Notes: generated by a model from the sequence alone, not told the origin. DNA of 39,038 nt from an uncultured Eubacteriales bacterium (GCA_900318155.1 ONJN01000017.1:1-39038); one strand, 5' to 3'; shown: positions 1-9,978, numbered from the stretch's first letter. Translations and numbers: made by a program.

Positions 1-140
1 GCGGGTATCAATCCCCCACCGACACTCTCAGGAGCTGAAGCTCCCGGCGTCTGTTGACGGCGTCGCTCGCGCCAATCAAGCGAGCTTTGTTGGAGCTTCG
101 CTCCTGGTTGAATTAGGGGGCAGTCTGAGAAAAGACTGAA
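1..140 (+). other. hairpin-rich non-coding segment at window edge
   Basis: No convincing reading frame is present. The segment contains a series of perfect short hairpins: GGAGC-TGAA-GCTCC at 31-44, GGCG/CGCC at 59-73, GGAGC-TTC-GCTCC at 92-104 (the same stem as the first) and CAGTCT-GAGAAA-AGACTG at 121-138. CCCCC at 13-17 can also pair with GGGGG at 116-120, closing the first three hairpins into one domain. A terminator follows directly, so this is probably the 3' part of a rightward transcript that begins outside the window. It could be a structured RNA, or the decayed end of an IS200/IS605-type element, whose ends are hairpin-rich. No transposase is visible. The function is unknown. Confidence 0.45.
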
Positions 141-144
141 ACTT

Positions 145-171
145 ACCGGCGGAGTATTCTGCCGGTTTTTT
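145..171 (+). terminator. rho-independent terminator of the upstream transcript
   Basis: ACCGGC (145-150) pairs with GCCGGT (161-166) around a 10-nt loop, followed by six T residues (166-171). It ends whatever is transcribed rightward into the window and separates it from cysE. Confidence 0.75.
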
Positions 172-251
172 ATGTGATCGGGCGGATTTCCTTTGTCGAT
201 AAAAACACATTGTCAGAAATTGAAAGCGATACCAGAGTCACGCGGCAGTTG

Positions 252-280
252 TTTATAAACGAATAAAATGGGTATATATT
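252..280 (+). promoter_or_regulatory. possible promoter of cysE
   Basis: TTTATA (252-257) and TATATT (275-280) are separated by 17 nt, each a 4-5 of 6 match to the sigma-A consensus. The predicted start near 287 would give a short leader before the ATG at 319. A TATAAT at 293-298 is too close to the ribosome binding site and has no -35. The region is AT-rich, so chance matches are likely. Confidence 0.3.
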
Positions 281-318
281 TTCGAGAATATTTATAATGA
301 AACGAGGATGAAAGAAAG

Positions 319-1359
319 ATGACTAAAAAGATAACGGGAAACAGTTTTGCGGATTTCAGCATCGAGAATATCTGCGAATACTGTGAGCATGATATAGATG
401 ATGAACAGATTGATGAGGCAATGAATGAGATTGCCAGAACGATTATGTCCGACTACGAACTTGGGCGTGATATTGATAATATGAAGGCCTTTGAACAGCC
501 GGATCAGGACATTGTGATCGATATTATACGCAAGCTGATGATGGTACTTTTCCCGGGCTATTATAAGGATAATATATACCGTATTCGTAACGTGGAGACG
601 CTCCTGCAGGTGCTGATCGAGGACGTCATGTATAACCTGCGTAAGCAGATACAGATTGTGTTGCTTTACGATGAGAAGTATGAGCACACGCGAAAAGCGG
701 TCCGTAAGCGCGCGGCGCAGAAAATCTGTCTGGAATTCTTTAAAACGATTCCTACGATCAGAGAGTATCTGAATACCGACCTGGAGGCCAGCTTTGACGG
801 TGATCCGGCCGCGTTCAATAAAGATGAAATCGTCCTTTGTTATCCGGGTCTTTATGCGATTGCGATTTATCGGATCGCACACGAGCTTTATCGGCTTGGC
901 GTGCCACTTTTGCCGCGCATGATGACGGAGTACGGCCACCGCGAGACCGGCGTTGATATTCATCCGGGTGCGACCATCGGAAAATATTTCTTCATTGACC
1001 ACGCGACTGGAATTGTTGTCGGTTCGACATCAGAGATTGGTGAACACGTGAAGATTTATCAGGGCGTTACGATCGGCGCGCTTTCGACAAAGGAAGGACA
1101 TAAGCTTCATGGAACCAAGCGTCATCCGACGCTGGAAGATAATGTTACTGTTTATTCCGGCGCTTCGATCCTCGGCGGTGATACCGTTATCGGGGAAGGC
1201 TCGGTGATCGGTGGTAACGCGTTTATTACCAGCGCAATCGCGCCGAATTCACGCGTCGGTGTCACCACACGTGAGGTGAGTATTAATGAGGACGAGGATG
1301 ATCGTGACGGCTGGCAGGATTTTATTGAGAAGGATCTCAGTGAGTACGCGTATCTGTAA
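319..1359 (+). CDS. cysE: serine O-acetyltransferase, long form
   Basis: The predicted enzyme transfers an acetyl group from acetyl-CoA to L-serine, giving O-acetylserine for cysteine synthesis in the cytoplasm. Residues 1 to about 205 are acidic and helical. Residues about 212-305 form a left-handed beta-helix of hexapeptide repeats with the family Asp-His pair (D227, H228) and the GVTIG and GTKRHP motifs near the acetyl-CoA and serine sites. At 346 aa it is longer than the Bacillus-type enzyme (about 220 aa) and matches the long class seen in many anaerobes. The start has AGG at 305-307, 11 nt upstream. The ATGs at 297 and 308 are out of frame. The gene stands alone, converging on glgP. In Bacillus cysE sits between gltX and cysS; here it lies about 33 kb from cysS. 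Confidence 0.9.
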   Translation: MTKKITGNSFADFSIENICEYCEHDIDDEQIDEAMNEIARTIMSDYELGRDIDNMKAFEQPDQDIVIDIIRKLMMVLFPGYYKDNIYRIRNVETLLQVLIEDVMYNLRKQIQIVLLYDEKYEHTRKAVRKRAAQKICLEFFKTIPTIREYLNTDLEASFDGDPAAFNKDEIVLCYPGLYAIAIYRIAHELYRLGVPLLPRMMTEYGHRETGVDIHPGATIGKYFFIDHATGIVVGSTSEIGEHVKIYQGVTIGALSTKEGHKLHGTKRHPTLEDNVTVYSGASILGGDTVIGEGSVIGGNAFITSAIAPNSRVGVTTREVSINEDEDDRDGWQDFIEKDLSEYAYL

Positions 1360-1417
1360 ACTCTGAACTTCGGAACCGGGAAGTCTGCGCAATCATAGAA
1401 TAATGACGGGAAACACA

Positions 1418-1448
1418 GGCGGGGCTGTCTTGCGACAGCCCCGCCTTT
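1418..1448. terminator. bidirectional terminator between cysE and glgP
   Basis: A perfect 12-bp GC-rich stem (1418-1429 with 1434-1445) has a TTGC loop. T-rich sequence follows on the plus strand, and TGTGTTT follows on the minus strand. It lies between the convergent ends of cysE and glgP, so it probably serves both. Confidence 0.85.
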
Positions 1449-1470
1449 AATTACAAAATTTAGTTTGAAT

Positions 1471-3933
1471 TTATAGAACCGGCTTTGTATGCCAGATGTT
1501 ATCCGCGTATTCGCGGATGCTGCGGTCGGCCGAGAAGCGTGCGGATTTCGCGATATTCACGATCGACATGTTGTTCCAGCGCGCACGGTCTTCGTACGCA
1601 TTCTGGATTTCATTATGTACGCGGCAGTAGTCCTCAAAATCCTTCAGGCACATGTACGGATCCGCAATGCTGTACGTCGGCGTCAGCAGATAATAATACA
1701 TGTTTTCAAATGATTTGCCTGCAAAGCCATACTTCAGCGCGTCCAGTGTATCGCGGAGGACGGAGTTTTCGTTGTAAATGCTGCGTGAATCGTAACCGTT
1801 CAGCAGGTTCTGCTGAACCTCGTCAGCCTTTTGTCCGAAGATAAAGATATTGTCGTCACCGACTGCCTCACGCATTTCGACGTTGGCGCCGTCCAGTGTA
1901 CCGATCGTCACGGCACCGTTAATCATCAGTTTCATGTTGCCGGTACCGCTGGCTTCTTTTCCGGCCAGAGAAATCTGCTCGGAAATATTGCTCGCCGGCA
2001 TCAGGTGCTCGGCCATGGAAACACTGTAGTTTTCCAGGAAGATGACTTTGATTTTATCTGATACGGCCGGATCATTATTGATTTCTTCGCCGAGTTTGCA
2101 GATCAGCTGGATGGTTTCCTTTGCCAGATAATAGTTTGGAGCTGATTTAGCGGCAAAGATGTATGTCTCCGGGCGTGTTATAAAATTCGGATTCCATTTC
2201 AGGAGGCGGTAGCGCGAGATGATGCGAAGAACGTTGAGCAGCTGACGTTTATACTCGTGAAGCCTTTTGACCTGAACAATAAAGACAGAATCCGGGTCGA
2301 CTCTGACGCCGTTTGCTTTATATATAAAATCTGAAAATTTCTCTTTATTACGGTGCTTGATTGTCTGCAGGCGTTCCTGTACACTCGGGTCATCTTTGAA
2401 ATCGGCAAATTTTTCCAGATGCTGTGCGTTACGTCTGTATTTCGGACCGATGCAGGAGTCGATCAGTTCAGCGAGCTCCGGGTTGGACTGGCAGAGCCAG
2501 CGTCGGTAAGCGATACCGTTGGTGACGTTGGTGAATTTTTCCGGAGTCGCCAGGTAGTAGTCGTGGAAAAGATCGTCCTTCAGGATCTCCGAGTGAAGCG
2601 CAGAAACGCCGTTAACGGTGTGGGAACCGATAACGCTGAGGTTGGCCATACGGATCATGCCGTCTCCGAGTGGTGCTGTGTAATCGACTTTACCGGTGTC
2701 GCCCGGGAAGAGCTGGTACATTTCTTCACGAAAACGGCGGTCGATTTCTTTGATAATGATGTAGATTCTCGGCAGCATGGAACTGATCAGCTGCTCGTTC
2801 CATTTTTCCAGTGCTTCCGCGAGCACGGTGTGGTTGGTGTACGTCACGGATTCTGTTACCGTCTTCCAGGCGTCATCCCAGGACATTCCGTGCACGTCCA
2901 TGAAGATGCGCATCAGCTCCGGGATACAGAGCGCCGGATGTGTGTCGTTGATGTGAATCGCGACCTTGTCGGCAAAATTATCGAGTGTGCCGTGCAGCTG
3001 AATGTGATCGCGGACGATGTTCTGGCAGGAAGCCGAGACCATAAAATACTGCTGTTTCAGACGCAGCTCTTTGCCCTCCGAGATGTTGTCCGCAGGATAG
3101 AGAACTTTGGATATCAGTTCCGCGCTGTTTTTTTTCTGAGCGGCTCTCGTGAAGTCGCCGCTGTTGAACAGGTTCATGTCAAAACCGTCAGAATCCGTGC
3201 TTTTCCAGAGGCGCAGCTTATTGACTGTATTTGAGTCGGCGCCGGAAATAAACATGTCGAACGGAACCGCGTCAACGGTCTGCTGGTTTGTGATTGTGTA
3301 ATTCAGTTTGTTGTCGGACCAGTATTCATCGTAATCGCCATAGAATGAGACGTTGAATGTGTCTTCCGCACGCGGATTCAGCCATACCTGGCCGCCCGGA
3401 AGCCAGTTGTCCGGCATTTCCAGCTGCCAGCCGTCGACGATTTTCTGTTTGAACAGACCGTACTCATAACGAATCGAAAACCCGGTCGCGTCATATCCTT
3501 CCGCGGCCATCGCATCCATGTAACAGGCAGCAAGACGGCCAAGGCCGCCGTTTCCAAGACCAGCGTCCGGTTCACAGTCAAAAATTTCCTGCATTCCGAT
3601 TCCGCGCCGCTCCAGCATGTCTCTGACAAAGTCCATTTCGCCTAAGTTATACAGATTATTCTTCAGCGACTGACCCATCAGAAATTCCATGCTTATGTAA
3701 TAGATTCTCTTGCGGTTCGCCTTCTTCTTCTCCGCGTCGCGGCTAACCTTGTTGAATTTCCAGCGCTTCTCCTGCAGCTGCATATTTACGACACCTGAAA
3801 TCGCTTCGTAAAGCTCTTTGACCGATGCTTCCTCAAACGTCGTGTGGAAGTTATTTGACAAAAGGTTTTCCAGGAGTGTTCTGAATTTATTCTTATTAAT
3901 GTTTGATGTACTGTTTTTGTTATACTGTGCCAT
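1471..3933 (-). CDS. glgP: glycogen/starch phosphorylase
   Basis: This GT35 alpha-glucan phosphorylase releases glucose-1-phosphate from the non-reducing ends of glycogen. The 820-aa length is typical. The pyridoxal-phosphate site EASGTGNMK is clear, with the Schiff-base lysine at K668. Family blocks such as GNGGLGRLAACYMDA (about residue 127) and HINDTHPA are intact. It lies 42 nt downstream of glgA on the same strand, so the two are very likely co-transcribed, pairing synthesis with breakdown. The ribosome binding site is weak: AAGGA lies about 17 nt upstream. It ends at the terminator shared with cysE. Confidence 0.96.
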   Translation of the reverse strand: MAQYNKNSTSNINKNKFRTLLENLLSNNFHTTFEEASVKELYEAISGVVNMQLQEKRWKFNKVSRDAEKKKANRKRIYYISMEFLMGQSLKNNLYNLGEMDFVRDMLERRGIGMQEIFDCEPDAGLGNGGLGRLAACYMDAMAAEGYDATGFSIRYEYGLFKQKIVDGWQLEMPDNWLPGGQVWLNPRAEDTFNVSFYGDYDEYWSDNKLNYTITNQQTVDAVPFDMFISGADSNTVNKLRLWKSTDSDGFDMNLFNSGDFTRAAQKKNSAELISKVLYPADNISEGKELRLKQQYFMVSASCQNIVRDHIQLHGTLDNFADKVAIHINDTHPALCIPELMRIFMDVHGMSWDDAWKTVTESVTYTNHTVLAEALEKWNEQLISSMLPRIYIIIKEIDRRFREEMYQLFPGDTGKVDYTAPLGDGMIRMANLSVIGSHTVNGVSALHSEILKDDLFHDYYLATPEKFTNVTNGIAYRRWLCQSNPELAELIDSCIGPKYRRNAQHLEKFADFKDDPSVQERLQTIKHRNKEKFSDFIYKANGVRVDPDSVFIVQVKRLHEYKRQLLNVLRIISRYRLLKWNPNFITRPETYIFAAKSAPNYYLAKETIQLICKLGEEINNDPAVSDKIKVIFLENYSVSMAEHLMPASNISEQISLAGKEASGTGNMKLMINGAVTIGTLDGANVEMREAVGDDNIFIFGQKADEVQQNLLNGYDSRSIYNENSVLRDTLDALKYGFAGKSFENMYYYLLTPTYSIADPYMCLKDFEDYCRVHNEIQNAYEDRARWNNMSIVNIAKSARFSADRSIREYADNIWHTKPVL

Positions 3934-3975
3934 AATTACTTATTCTCTTATCCTTGTTAACTTAATCTTAAACTC

Positions 3976-5490
3976 TTATTTATAACTGACTTTGCGGTAC
4001 ATTTCCATGTATTTCTTCGCTGAGGACGACCAGCTGAAATCGAGCGTAAGGTCGTAGCTCACGAGTTTTTTCCAGTTTTCGTTGTCGTTGTAAAGGCTGA
4101 TTGCGCGCATGACCGCGTCGTAAAGTCCGAATGCGTCGTATCCTTCAAAGACAAAGCCGTTTCCTTCACCCAGCGTGCAGTCGCGGATCGAGTCGCGCAG
4201 GCCGCCGGTACTGCGGACGATCGGCACGTTCCCGTAACGGCAGGCGATCATCTGGGCGAGCCCACATGGTTCTGTGCGGGACGGCATAATGAAAATATCG
4301 CCGGCTGCATAGATTTTATGGGATAAATCGTTGCTGAACTCAATTTTTGCCCGCACTTTGTCCGGGTACTTATCCTGCAGTGAGAGGAAATAGTCTTCAT
4401 AGTGCTCAAATCCTGTACCGAGAATAACGAACTGGATCGCGTTTTTCTGCACAATGGATTCGAGGATGGAGATGATCAGATCGACGCCCTTTGCCGGGAC
4501 CAGACGTGTGATCATCGTGAGCATTGGAATATCGGCTATAACCGGGAGTCTGAGAGCTTCCTGCAGAGCTTTTTTGCAGACGGCTTTGCCGGACAGATCG
4601 TCTGGTGTGTAGCCGGCCGGAATCTTATCGTCTGCAGCCGGATCGTAGGTTTTCGTATTGATTCCGTTGAGGATTCCGTGCAGCTTGAAGCGGTTTTCGC
4701 GGATAATCGCGTCGAGGCCGTAGGCGTAGTACGGATCTGTCAGTTCCTGCGCGTAGGTTGGGCTGACTGTATTGATCAGGCTGGCGGTCTGGATGCCGCC
4801 TTTCATCAGGTTGATATTGCCATTCCATTCGACGAGGTGTTCGCAGCCTTCCGGAAGGCCGAGGACGTCGTCAAGAATCTCTTTGCCATAGTTCCCCTGA
4901 TATTCGATATTATGGATTGAAAAAACGGTCGACGTGTATTCCAGATGATAGAGCGCGTCCTGATAGATCGGAACAAGCGCGGTCTGCCAGTCGTTGGCAT
5001 GGATAATGTCCGGAACAAAGTCATCCATGAATTCAAATGATTCAAAAACGGCTCTGGAAAAGAACGCGAAGCGCTCGCAGTCGTCGTAGTGTCCGTACAG
5101 ACCATCGCGTTTGAAGTATTCTTCATTGTCGATAAAATAATAGACGACGCCCTCATAGTCGAGCCTGAAAAGGCCCAGATACTTGGATCTCCAGGCTACT
5201 GGAATCATTTTGCAGCCAAGAAAAATCATTTTTTTTCGATATTCGTCAGATACTGCTTTATAGAGCGGCATCATGACACGGCATTCCGCATTCAGGTCCG
5301 GGTCCGCGTTGAGTGCTTTCGGGAGTGATCCGGAGACTTCGCCCAGACCGCCGGTAGAGGCAAACGGCATCGTTTCCGGCGTAACATAGAGAATGCGTGT
5401 GAGTTTTTCATCTGCCGTGGTTTTATGATCCGGTGTGTTTCCGGCAGAGCTGACCTTTGTCGAGTCAGTTGTTTTATGATTCTTCTTCAT
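3976..5490 (-). CDS. glgA: glycogen synthase (ADP-glucose type, GT5)
   Basis: The predicted enzyme transfers glucose from ADP-glucose to the non-reducing end of alpha-1,4-glucan. The 504-aa protein has two Rossmann-like GT-B halves. The N-terminal donor-binding loop STGGLG is at 45-50. The C-terminal half has TRLVPAKG and the SRTEPCGL block with the conserved Glu. Two points are unusual. About 30 hydrophilic residues precede the first beta strand, where most bacterial GlgA proteins start. The lysine of the classical K-T/V-GGL motif is replaced by serine (S45). The start is well supported by AAAAGGAG about 10 nt upstream. It is first in a leftward operon with glgP and divergent from glgB. Confidence 0.95.
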   Translation of the reverse strand: MKKNHKTTDSTKVSSAGNTPDHKTTADEKLTRILYVTPETMPFASTGGLGEVSGSLPKALNADPDLNAECRVMMPLYKAVSDEYRKKMIFLGCKMIPVAWRSKYLGLFRLDYEGVVYYFIDNEEYFKRDGLYGHYDDCERFAFFSRAVFESFEFMDDFVPDIIHANDWQTALVPIYQDALYHLEYTSTVFSIHNIEYQGNYGKEILDDVLGLPEGCEHLVEWNGNINLMKGGIQTASLINTVSPTYAQELTDPYYAYGLDAIIRENRFKLHGILNGINTKTYDPAADDKIPAGYTPDDLSGKAVCKKALQEALRLPVIADIPMLTMITRLVPAKGVDLIISILESIVQKNAIQFVILGTGFEHYEDYFLSLQDKYPDKVRAKIEFSNDLSHKIYAAGDIFIMPSRTEPCGLAQMIACRYGNVPIVRSTGGLRDSIRDCTLGEGNGFVFEGYDAFGLYDAVMRAISLYNDNENWKKLVSYDLTLDFSWSSSAKKYMEMYRKVSYK

Positions 5491-5610
5491 CTTTGAGAAT
5501 CTCCTTTTTTACTTTCCCTGAAGGGATTTCCTGAGAAATTGGGCTTGTGACCGGACAGCGGAAGAATAGGGCCATGCCGGTTGTCCGTGTGTTTTGACCT
5601 CGAACGATGT

Positions 5611-5639
5611 ATTATACCATAATCTTGAATGTTCGTCTA
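5611..5639 (-). promoter_or_regulatory. probable promoter of glgA-glgP
   Basis: On the minus strand, TAGACG (plus-strand 5634-5639) lies 17 nt before a perfect TATAAT (plus-strand 5611-5616). It would give a leader of about 110 nt before glgA. That leader contains a CGGACA/TGTCCG pairing with a long loop. The promoter overlaps the opposing glgB promoter. Confidence 0.5.
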
Positions 5640-5653
5640 TGATAGGCTATAAT
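5625..5653 (+). promoter_or_regulatory. probable promoter of the glgB-glgC-glgD operon
   Basis: TTGAAT (5625-5630) and a perfect TATAAT (5648-5653) are separated by the optimal 17 nt. The predicted start is near 5660, about 45 nt before the glgB start. It shares 5625-5639 with the divergent glgA promoter. Confidence 0.65.
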
Positions 5654-5705
5654 GAACTAAAAGAAACTGTTTATATCAGGTACAAATGAGACACGGAGGA
5701 TGAAG

Positions 5706-7646
5706 ATGAGGAACGACGGCGGAATGGTATCCGAACAGAAGTATCTGTTCCACCGGGGCGAAAACAGCCGATGCTATGATTTTTTTGGGGCGCACCCTTC
5801 CGGAAGCTGCGTCGATGATGGCATTACTTTCCGTGTATGGGCGCCGCGGGCCGTTTCCGTCTCCCTGGTCGGCGATTTCAACGACTGGGATCCGGCGGCG
5901 GACCCGATGACAAGAATGGAGGACGACGAGTCAATCTGGGAACTGAACAGCACCAGAATCCGCGTCGGCGATCTCTATAAATTCGCCGTAACATCCGACA
6001 AAGGGAAAACGGTCTTTAAGGCTGACCCGTTTGCTTTTGAAACGGAAAAAGGAAGCCCGGACGAGGGCCATCACCGGGCTTCCCGGGTCAGTGACATCGG
6101 TTATTTTTACAAATGGTCGGATCAGGAGTGGATGGAAAAGCGCGGCCGGAAGAATCATTACAGGATGCCGATGAATATTTATGAAGTTCATTTCGGATCC
6201 TGGCGCCGGCACGAGGATGATGAGTATCTGACATACCGTGAGATGGCGGAGCAGCTGATCCCGTACGTGAAAGAGATGGGTTACACGCACATTGAGCTGC
6301 TGCCGCTGACAGAGTATCCGTTTGATGGCTCATGGGGGTATCAGGTAACGGGTTATTACAGCATCACTTCGCGGTACGGAACGCCTGAAGACTTCAAATT
6401 CTTTGTCGATCAGGTCCATCAGAACGGGCTGGGACTGATTATGGACTGGGTGCCGGCGCATTTTCCGAAGGACGAGCACGGACTGATCGAGTTCGACGGG
6501 TATCCTCTTTATGAAGATCCGGATCCACTGAAAATGGAACATAAGGGGTGGGGGACGAGAGCCTTTGACTTTGGCAGAAAGGAAGTTCTGAGCTTTCTTA
6601 TATCCAATGCCTTTTTCTTCTGCGACGTCTATCACATCGACGGACTCCGGGTCGATGCCGTGGCGGCAATGCTTTATCTTGATTACGACCGGGGCGACGG
6701 AGAATGGCGGCCAAACAGAAGCGGCGGGCGTGAAAATCCGGATGCGGTTCACTTTCTGCAGAAGATGAATCAGACCGTTCTCACAGAACATCCCGGTGTA
6801 GTCATGATCGCGGAAGAATCGACGGCCTGGCCGAATGTGACCCGACCGCCTTCAGTCGGAGGGCTCGGATTCAATTTTAAGTGGAATATGGGCTGGATGA
6901 ACGATACGCTTGAATATTTTTCCTCCGATCCGTTCTTCCGTGGCGGTATGCATAATAAACTGACTTTTTCCATGACCTACGCTTACAGCGAGAATTTTAT
7001 CCTGCCGGTCTCACACGATGAGGTTGTGCATGGAAAGTGCTCGATGATCGGAAAAATGCCGGGCAGCTACGAGGATAAATTCGCGGGTCTGCGTGCCTTT
7101 TACATTTATATGATGACGCATCCTGGCAAAAAGCTGACGTTCATGGGCTCGGAGTTTGCGCAATTTATCGAATGGAACGAGAAACAGGCGCTTGACTGGG
7201 TTCTTCTCGATTACGAAAAACACAGACAGATGCAGACTTTTATCAAAGAGCTCAACCGTTTTTATCTTACACACAGCGCAATGTGGCAGGCTGACGATTC
7301 GATGGACGGCTTCCGCTGGATCGACGCGGACAATTCTTCTGCAAATACGTACATTTACTACAGAAGTGACGGAGCCGGGGAAAATCCTGAGATCGAGGTC
7401 GTCGCGCTGAATCTGTCCGGGACATCTTTTGATGTGTTCGATTTCGGCGTGCCGGAGGCGGACTCATATACGTGCGTGTTCGATTCGGACAGCATAGAAT
7501 TCGGCGGACAGGGCGTTAGGAAAAAACAGGTTTATAAAGTAAAAAAGGGTGAACGCAACGGATATCCTCAGTATATAACTGCGGCGCTTCCTCCGCTGTC
7601 GGGCATCATCCTTGAAAGGAATAAAGTTACGGAGGTGAGAAAATGA
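5706..7646 (+). CDS. glgB: 1,4-alpha-glucan branching enzyme
   Basis: This GH13 branching enzyme cuts alpha-1,4 chains and rejoins them as alpha-1,6 branches in glycogen. An N-terminal CBM48 domain (about 30-120, with GDFNDWDP) precedes the GH13 barrel. The catalytic residues are intact: nucleophile D317 (GLRVDAV), acid/base E370 (IAEEST) and D438 ([10 protein letters not shown]). The length of 646 aa is normal. I chose the ATG at 5706 because GGAGG (5695-5699) lies 6 nt before it. The ATG at 5700 abuts the binding site. It is first in the rightward glg operon and overlaps glgC by 4 nt. Confidence 0.96.
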   Translation: MRNDGGMVSEQKYLFHRGENSRCYDFFGAHPSGSCVDDGITFRVWAPRAVSVSLVGDFNDWDPAADPMTRMEDDESIWELNSTRIRVGDLYKFAVTSDKGKTVFKADPFAFETEKGSPDEGHHRASRVSDIGYFYKWSDQEWMEKRGRKNHYRMPMNIYEVHFGSWRRHEDDEYLTYREMAEQLIPYVKEMGYTHIELLPLTEYPFDGSWGYQVTGYYSITSRYGTPEDFKFFVDQVHQNGLGLIMDWVPAHFPKDEHGLIEFDGYPLYEDPDPLKMEHKGWGTRAFDFGRKEVLSFLISNAFFFCDVYHIDGLRVDAVAAMLYLDYDRGDGEWRPNRSGGRENPDAVHFLQKMNQTVLTEHPGVVMIAEESTAWPNVTRPPSVGGLGFNFKWNMGWMNDTLEYFSSDPFFRGGMHNKLTFSMTYAYSENFILPVSHDEVVHGKCSMIGKMPGSYEDKFAGLRAFYIYMMTHPGKKLTFMGSEFAQFIEWNEKQALDWVLLDYEKHRQMQTFIKELNRFYLTHSAMWQADDSMDGFRWIDADNSSANTYIYYRSDGAGENPEIEVVALNLSGTSFDVFDFGVPEADSYTCVFDSDSIEFGGQGVRKKQVYKVKKGERNGYPQYITAALPPLSGIILERNKVTEVRK

Positions 7647-8854
7647 TGAACAGGAAACAGTGCGTCGCTATGCTCCTCGCCGGCGGGCAGGGCAGCAGGC
7701 TGATGCCGCTGACAAAGAAGATCGCCAAACCGGCGGTGCCGTTCGGATCAAGATACCGGATCATCGATTTCCCTTTGTCGAACTGCATCAACTCGGGGAT
7801 TGATACGGTTGGGGTTCTGACACAGTATCAGCCGCTTGAGCTGAATGACTATCTTGAAGCAGGCGTATCCTGGGACATGAATCTGCGCTACGGCGGACTT
7901 CATGTGCTGCCGCCCTATCAGGGCGAGAGTGGCGCGGACTGGTTTAAGGGAACGGCAAACGCGATTTACCAGAATATACGTTTTATCAAAAGATATCACC
8001 CGTCCTATGTTTTGATTCTTTCCGGCGACCATATCTACAAAATGGATTATTCGATCATGATGAAGGAACACATCGAGAACGACGCGGACTGCACGATTGC
8101 GGTCATCGATGTGCCGTTAGAAGAGGCTTCGCGCTTCGGCATCATGAACACGGACGACAAAGGGCGCATCCTTGAATTTGAAGAAAAACCGGAACACCCG
8201 AAGAGCACGCAGGCTTCGATGGGCGTGTACATATTCTCTACGGACAAACTGATCCGGTATCTGACGGAGGATGAGGCGGATCCGGATTCCTCGAACGATT
8301 TCGGCAAGGACATTATTCCGAAGATGCTGGCGGACGGTCAGCGCATGTTTGCCTATTTATATAAGGGGTACTGGCGTGACGTCGGAACGCTGGATTCGTT
8401 CTGGGCGGCCAATATGGACGCGATCGGCATGGATGCTTCAGAGGAGGAACGTCTGGTGCTGAACGACCCGGGCTGGAGAATCTACTACGAGCATACTTTT
8501 AACCATCCTCAGTACATCGGTTACGATTCCTGCATTAAAAACTCGATCATCGGAGATGGCTGCGATATAAACGGTACATTGGAGCATTCTGTTGTGTTCA
8601 GCGATGTTGTCGTGGAAAAGGATGCCGTGATCAGGGACAGCGTCGTAATGCGCGGTGTGAAGATAGGAAAAGGCGCCCGCATTGAATACGCGATTGTCGA
8701 TGAGGATGCGGTGATCGGCGAGGGCGCGACAGTCGGAGCGGAAGCGTCTCAGGAGAGGCTTACGGTAATCGCGAGGGACGTGGAAGTGCCCGCGCAGGCA
8801 GTCGTTGATGCAGGTGTTATCGCTGAAGAAAATGTTAAACAGGAGGAATTATGA
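7643..8854 (+). CDS. glgC: glucose-1-phosphate adenylyltransferase, catalytic subunit
   Basis: This enzyme makes ADP-glucose from ATP and glucose-1-phosphate, the committed step of bacterial glycogen synthesis. The nucleotidyltransferase signature [25 protein letters not shown], the EEKP block and GYWRDVGT are intact, followed by a left-handed beta-helix domain from about residue 290. The length is 403 aa. Its ATG overlaps the glgB stop (ATGA), behind GGAGGTGA. A second in-frame ATG follows directly at 7646. The adjacent glgD suggests a GlgC/GlgD hetero-oligomer, as known in Bacillus and relatives. Confidence 0.97.
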   Translation: MMNRKQCVAMLLAGGQGSRLMPLTKKIAKPAVPFGSRYRIIDFPLSNCINSGIDTVGVLTQYQPLELNDYLEAGVSWDMNLRYGGLHVLPPYQGESGADWFKGTANAIYQNIRFIKRYHPSYVLILSGDHIYKMDYSIMMKEHIENDADCTIAVIDVPLEEASRFGIMNTDDKGRILEFEEKPEHPKSTQASMGVYIFSTDKLIRYLTEDEADPDSSNDFGKDIIPKMLADGQRMFAYLYKGYWRDVGTLDSFWAANMDAIGMDASEEERLVLNDPGWRIYYEHTFNHPQYIGYDSCIKNSIIGDGCDINGTLEHSVVFSDVVVEKDAVIRDSVVMRGVKIGKGARIEYAIVDEDAVIGEGATVGAEASQERLTVIARDVEVPAQAVVDAGVIAEENVKQEEL

Positions 8855-9972
8855 TTGATATGGCTGGAATCGTCTTTGCCGACACCTATGATGTCGAGTT
8901 GGACGAACTTCTTGAAAAGAGAACCCTGGCAGCAATCCCGTTCGGCGGGCGGTACAGGCTGATCGATTTTGTTCTTTCAAATGCGGTCAACGCCGGTATG
9001 AAAAATATCGGGATCATAACAAGGCTTAATTATCAGAGTCTTATGCATCATGTCCGTTCCGGCGCGGAATGGGATCTGGACAGAAAGCGCAGCGGTCTGA
9101 CGTTCCTTCCGCCGTTTTCTACAGAGCATTTGGGTGCTGTCTATAAAAACAGACTGCACAGTCTGGAGGCAAATGTCTCTTTCCTGCGCGGTCTTGAAGA
9201 AAAATACGTTATTATGAGCGGATGCAGTGATGTGGTGAACCTGGACCTGAAAAAAGCGCTTGATTACCATATTCGTACCGGTGCCAGACTGACAGTGCTC
9301 TACGCGCCGGAACCGATCAACAATCAGCCGGGAGTGCGGGGAACCTGCCTTTCGGTAAACGACGAGGGACGGATTACCGATTTTGTTGTCACGACCGTAA
9401 ATCCGAAGGGACGCTTTATTTCCATGAATATGTTTATCATGGAGCGTCAGGATCTGCTTGATATTCTGTATGAAGCGATTGATACCGGCAAGAAGAGTTT
9501 CAGGGAGGATGTTGTGGCGCCGATGCTCAGTACCGACAAGGTCATGGGTTATCCGATCCACGAGAAAGTTCTTTTTCTAGACAATCTGCCGGGATACCTG
9601 ATGAGCAACCTGTCGCTTCTTGATCGTGACATTCGGGAAAATCTTTTCCAGTCGGATAACGGGCCTGTGATCACAAGTGTCAAAGACAGCCCGCCGACCA
9701 GGTACGGACCCGGCGCGTCCGTAAAGAACTCACTGATTGCAGACGGAACGATCATCGACGGGACTGTCGAAAATTCAGTTATTTTCCGGGGCGTGAAAAT
9801 CGGCAAAGGAGCCCGTGTAAGGAATTGTGTGATCATGCAGGATTCCGTGGTGTCCGACGGAGTGCGCCTGGACTATGCAGTGCTTGACAAAGAAGTACTG
9901 ATCGAGCCGGATCGTATTCTGGCCGGTTACATTACTCAACCGTTTTTCTGCAGGCGGAATACAAGGATTTAA
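8851..9972 (+). CDS. glgD: GlgD, regulatory paralogue of ADP-glucose pyrophosphorylase
   Basis: The 373-aa protein keeps the GlgC fold but not its full catalytic signature. The N-terminal glycine-rich loop is degenerate ([10 protein letters not shown]), while [17 protein letters not shown] and the C-terminal beta-helix repeats remain. This is the pattern of GlgD, a non-catalytic partner that stimulates GlgC in Firmicutes. AGGAGG (8841-8846) precedes the ATG, which overlaps the glgC stop by 4 nt, so translation is probably coupled. Confidence 0.94.
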   Translation: MIDMAGIVFADTYDVELDELLEKRTLAAIPFGGRYRLIDFVLSNAVNAGMKNIGIITRLNYQSLMHHVRSGAEWDLDRKRSGLTFLPPFSTEHLGAVYKNRLHSLEANVSFLRGLEEKYVIMSGCSDVVNLDLKKALDYHIRTGARLTVLYAPEPINNQPGVRGTCLSVNDEGRITDFVVTTVNPKGRFISMNMFIMERQDLLDILYEAIDTGKKSFREDVVAPMLSTDKVMGYPIHEKVLFLDNLPGYLMSNLSLLDRDIRENLFQSDNGPVITSVKDSPPTRYGPGASVKNSLIADGTIIDGTVENSVIFRGVKIGKGARVRNCVIMQDSVVSDGVRLDYAVLDKEVLIEPDRILAGYITQPFFCRRNTRI

Positions 9973-9978
9973 GAATAC

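Noticed and set aside
2353..3234. 293-codon open frame on the plus strand
   Set aside because: It lies wholly antisense to glgP, has no ribosome binding site or family similarity, and its composition mirrors the opposite strand.
5540..5590. Recurring ACCGG/CCGGT words in several intergenic gaps (near 145, 5550, 15550, 29093, 31617, 33496), suggesting a dispersed repeat
   Set aside because: CCGG words are common throughout the coding regions too. The flanks do not align between sites beyond a few bases.
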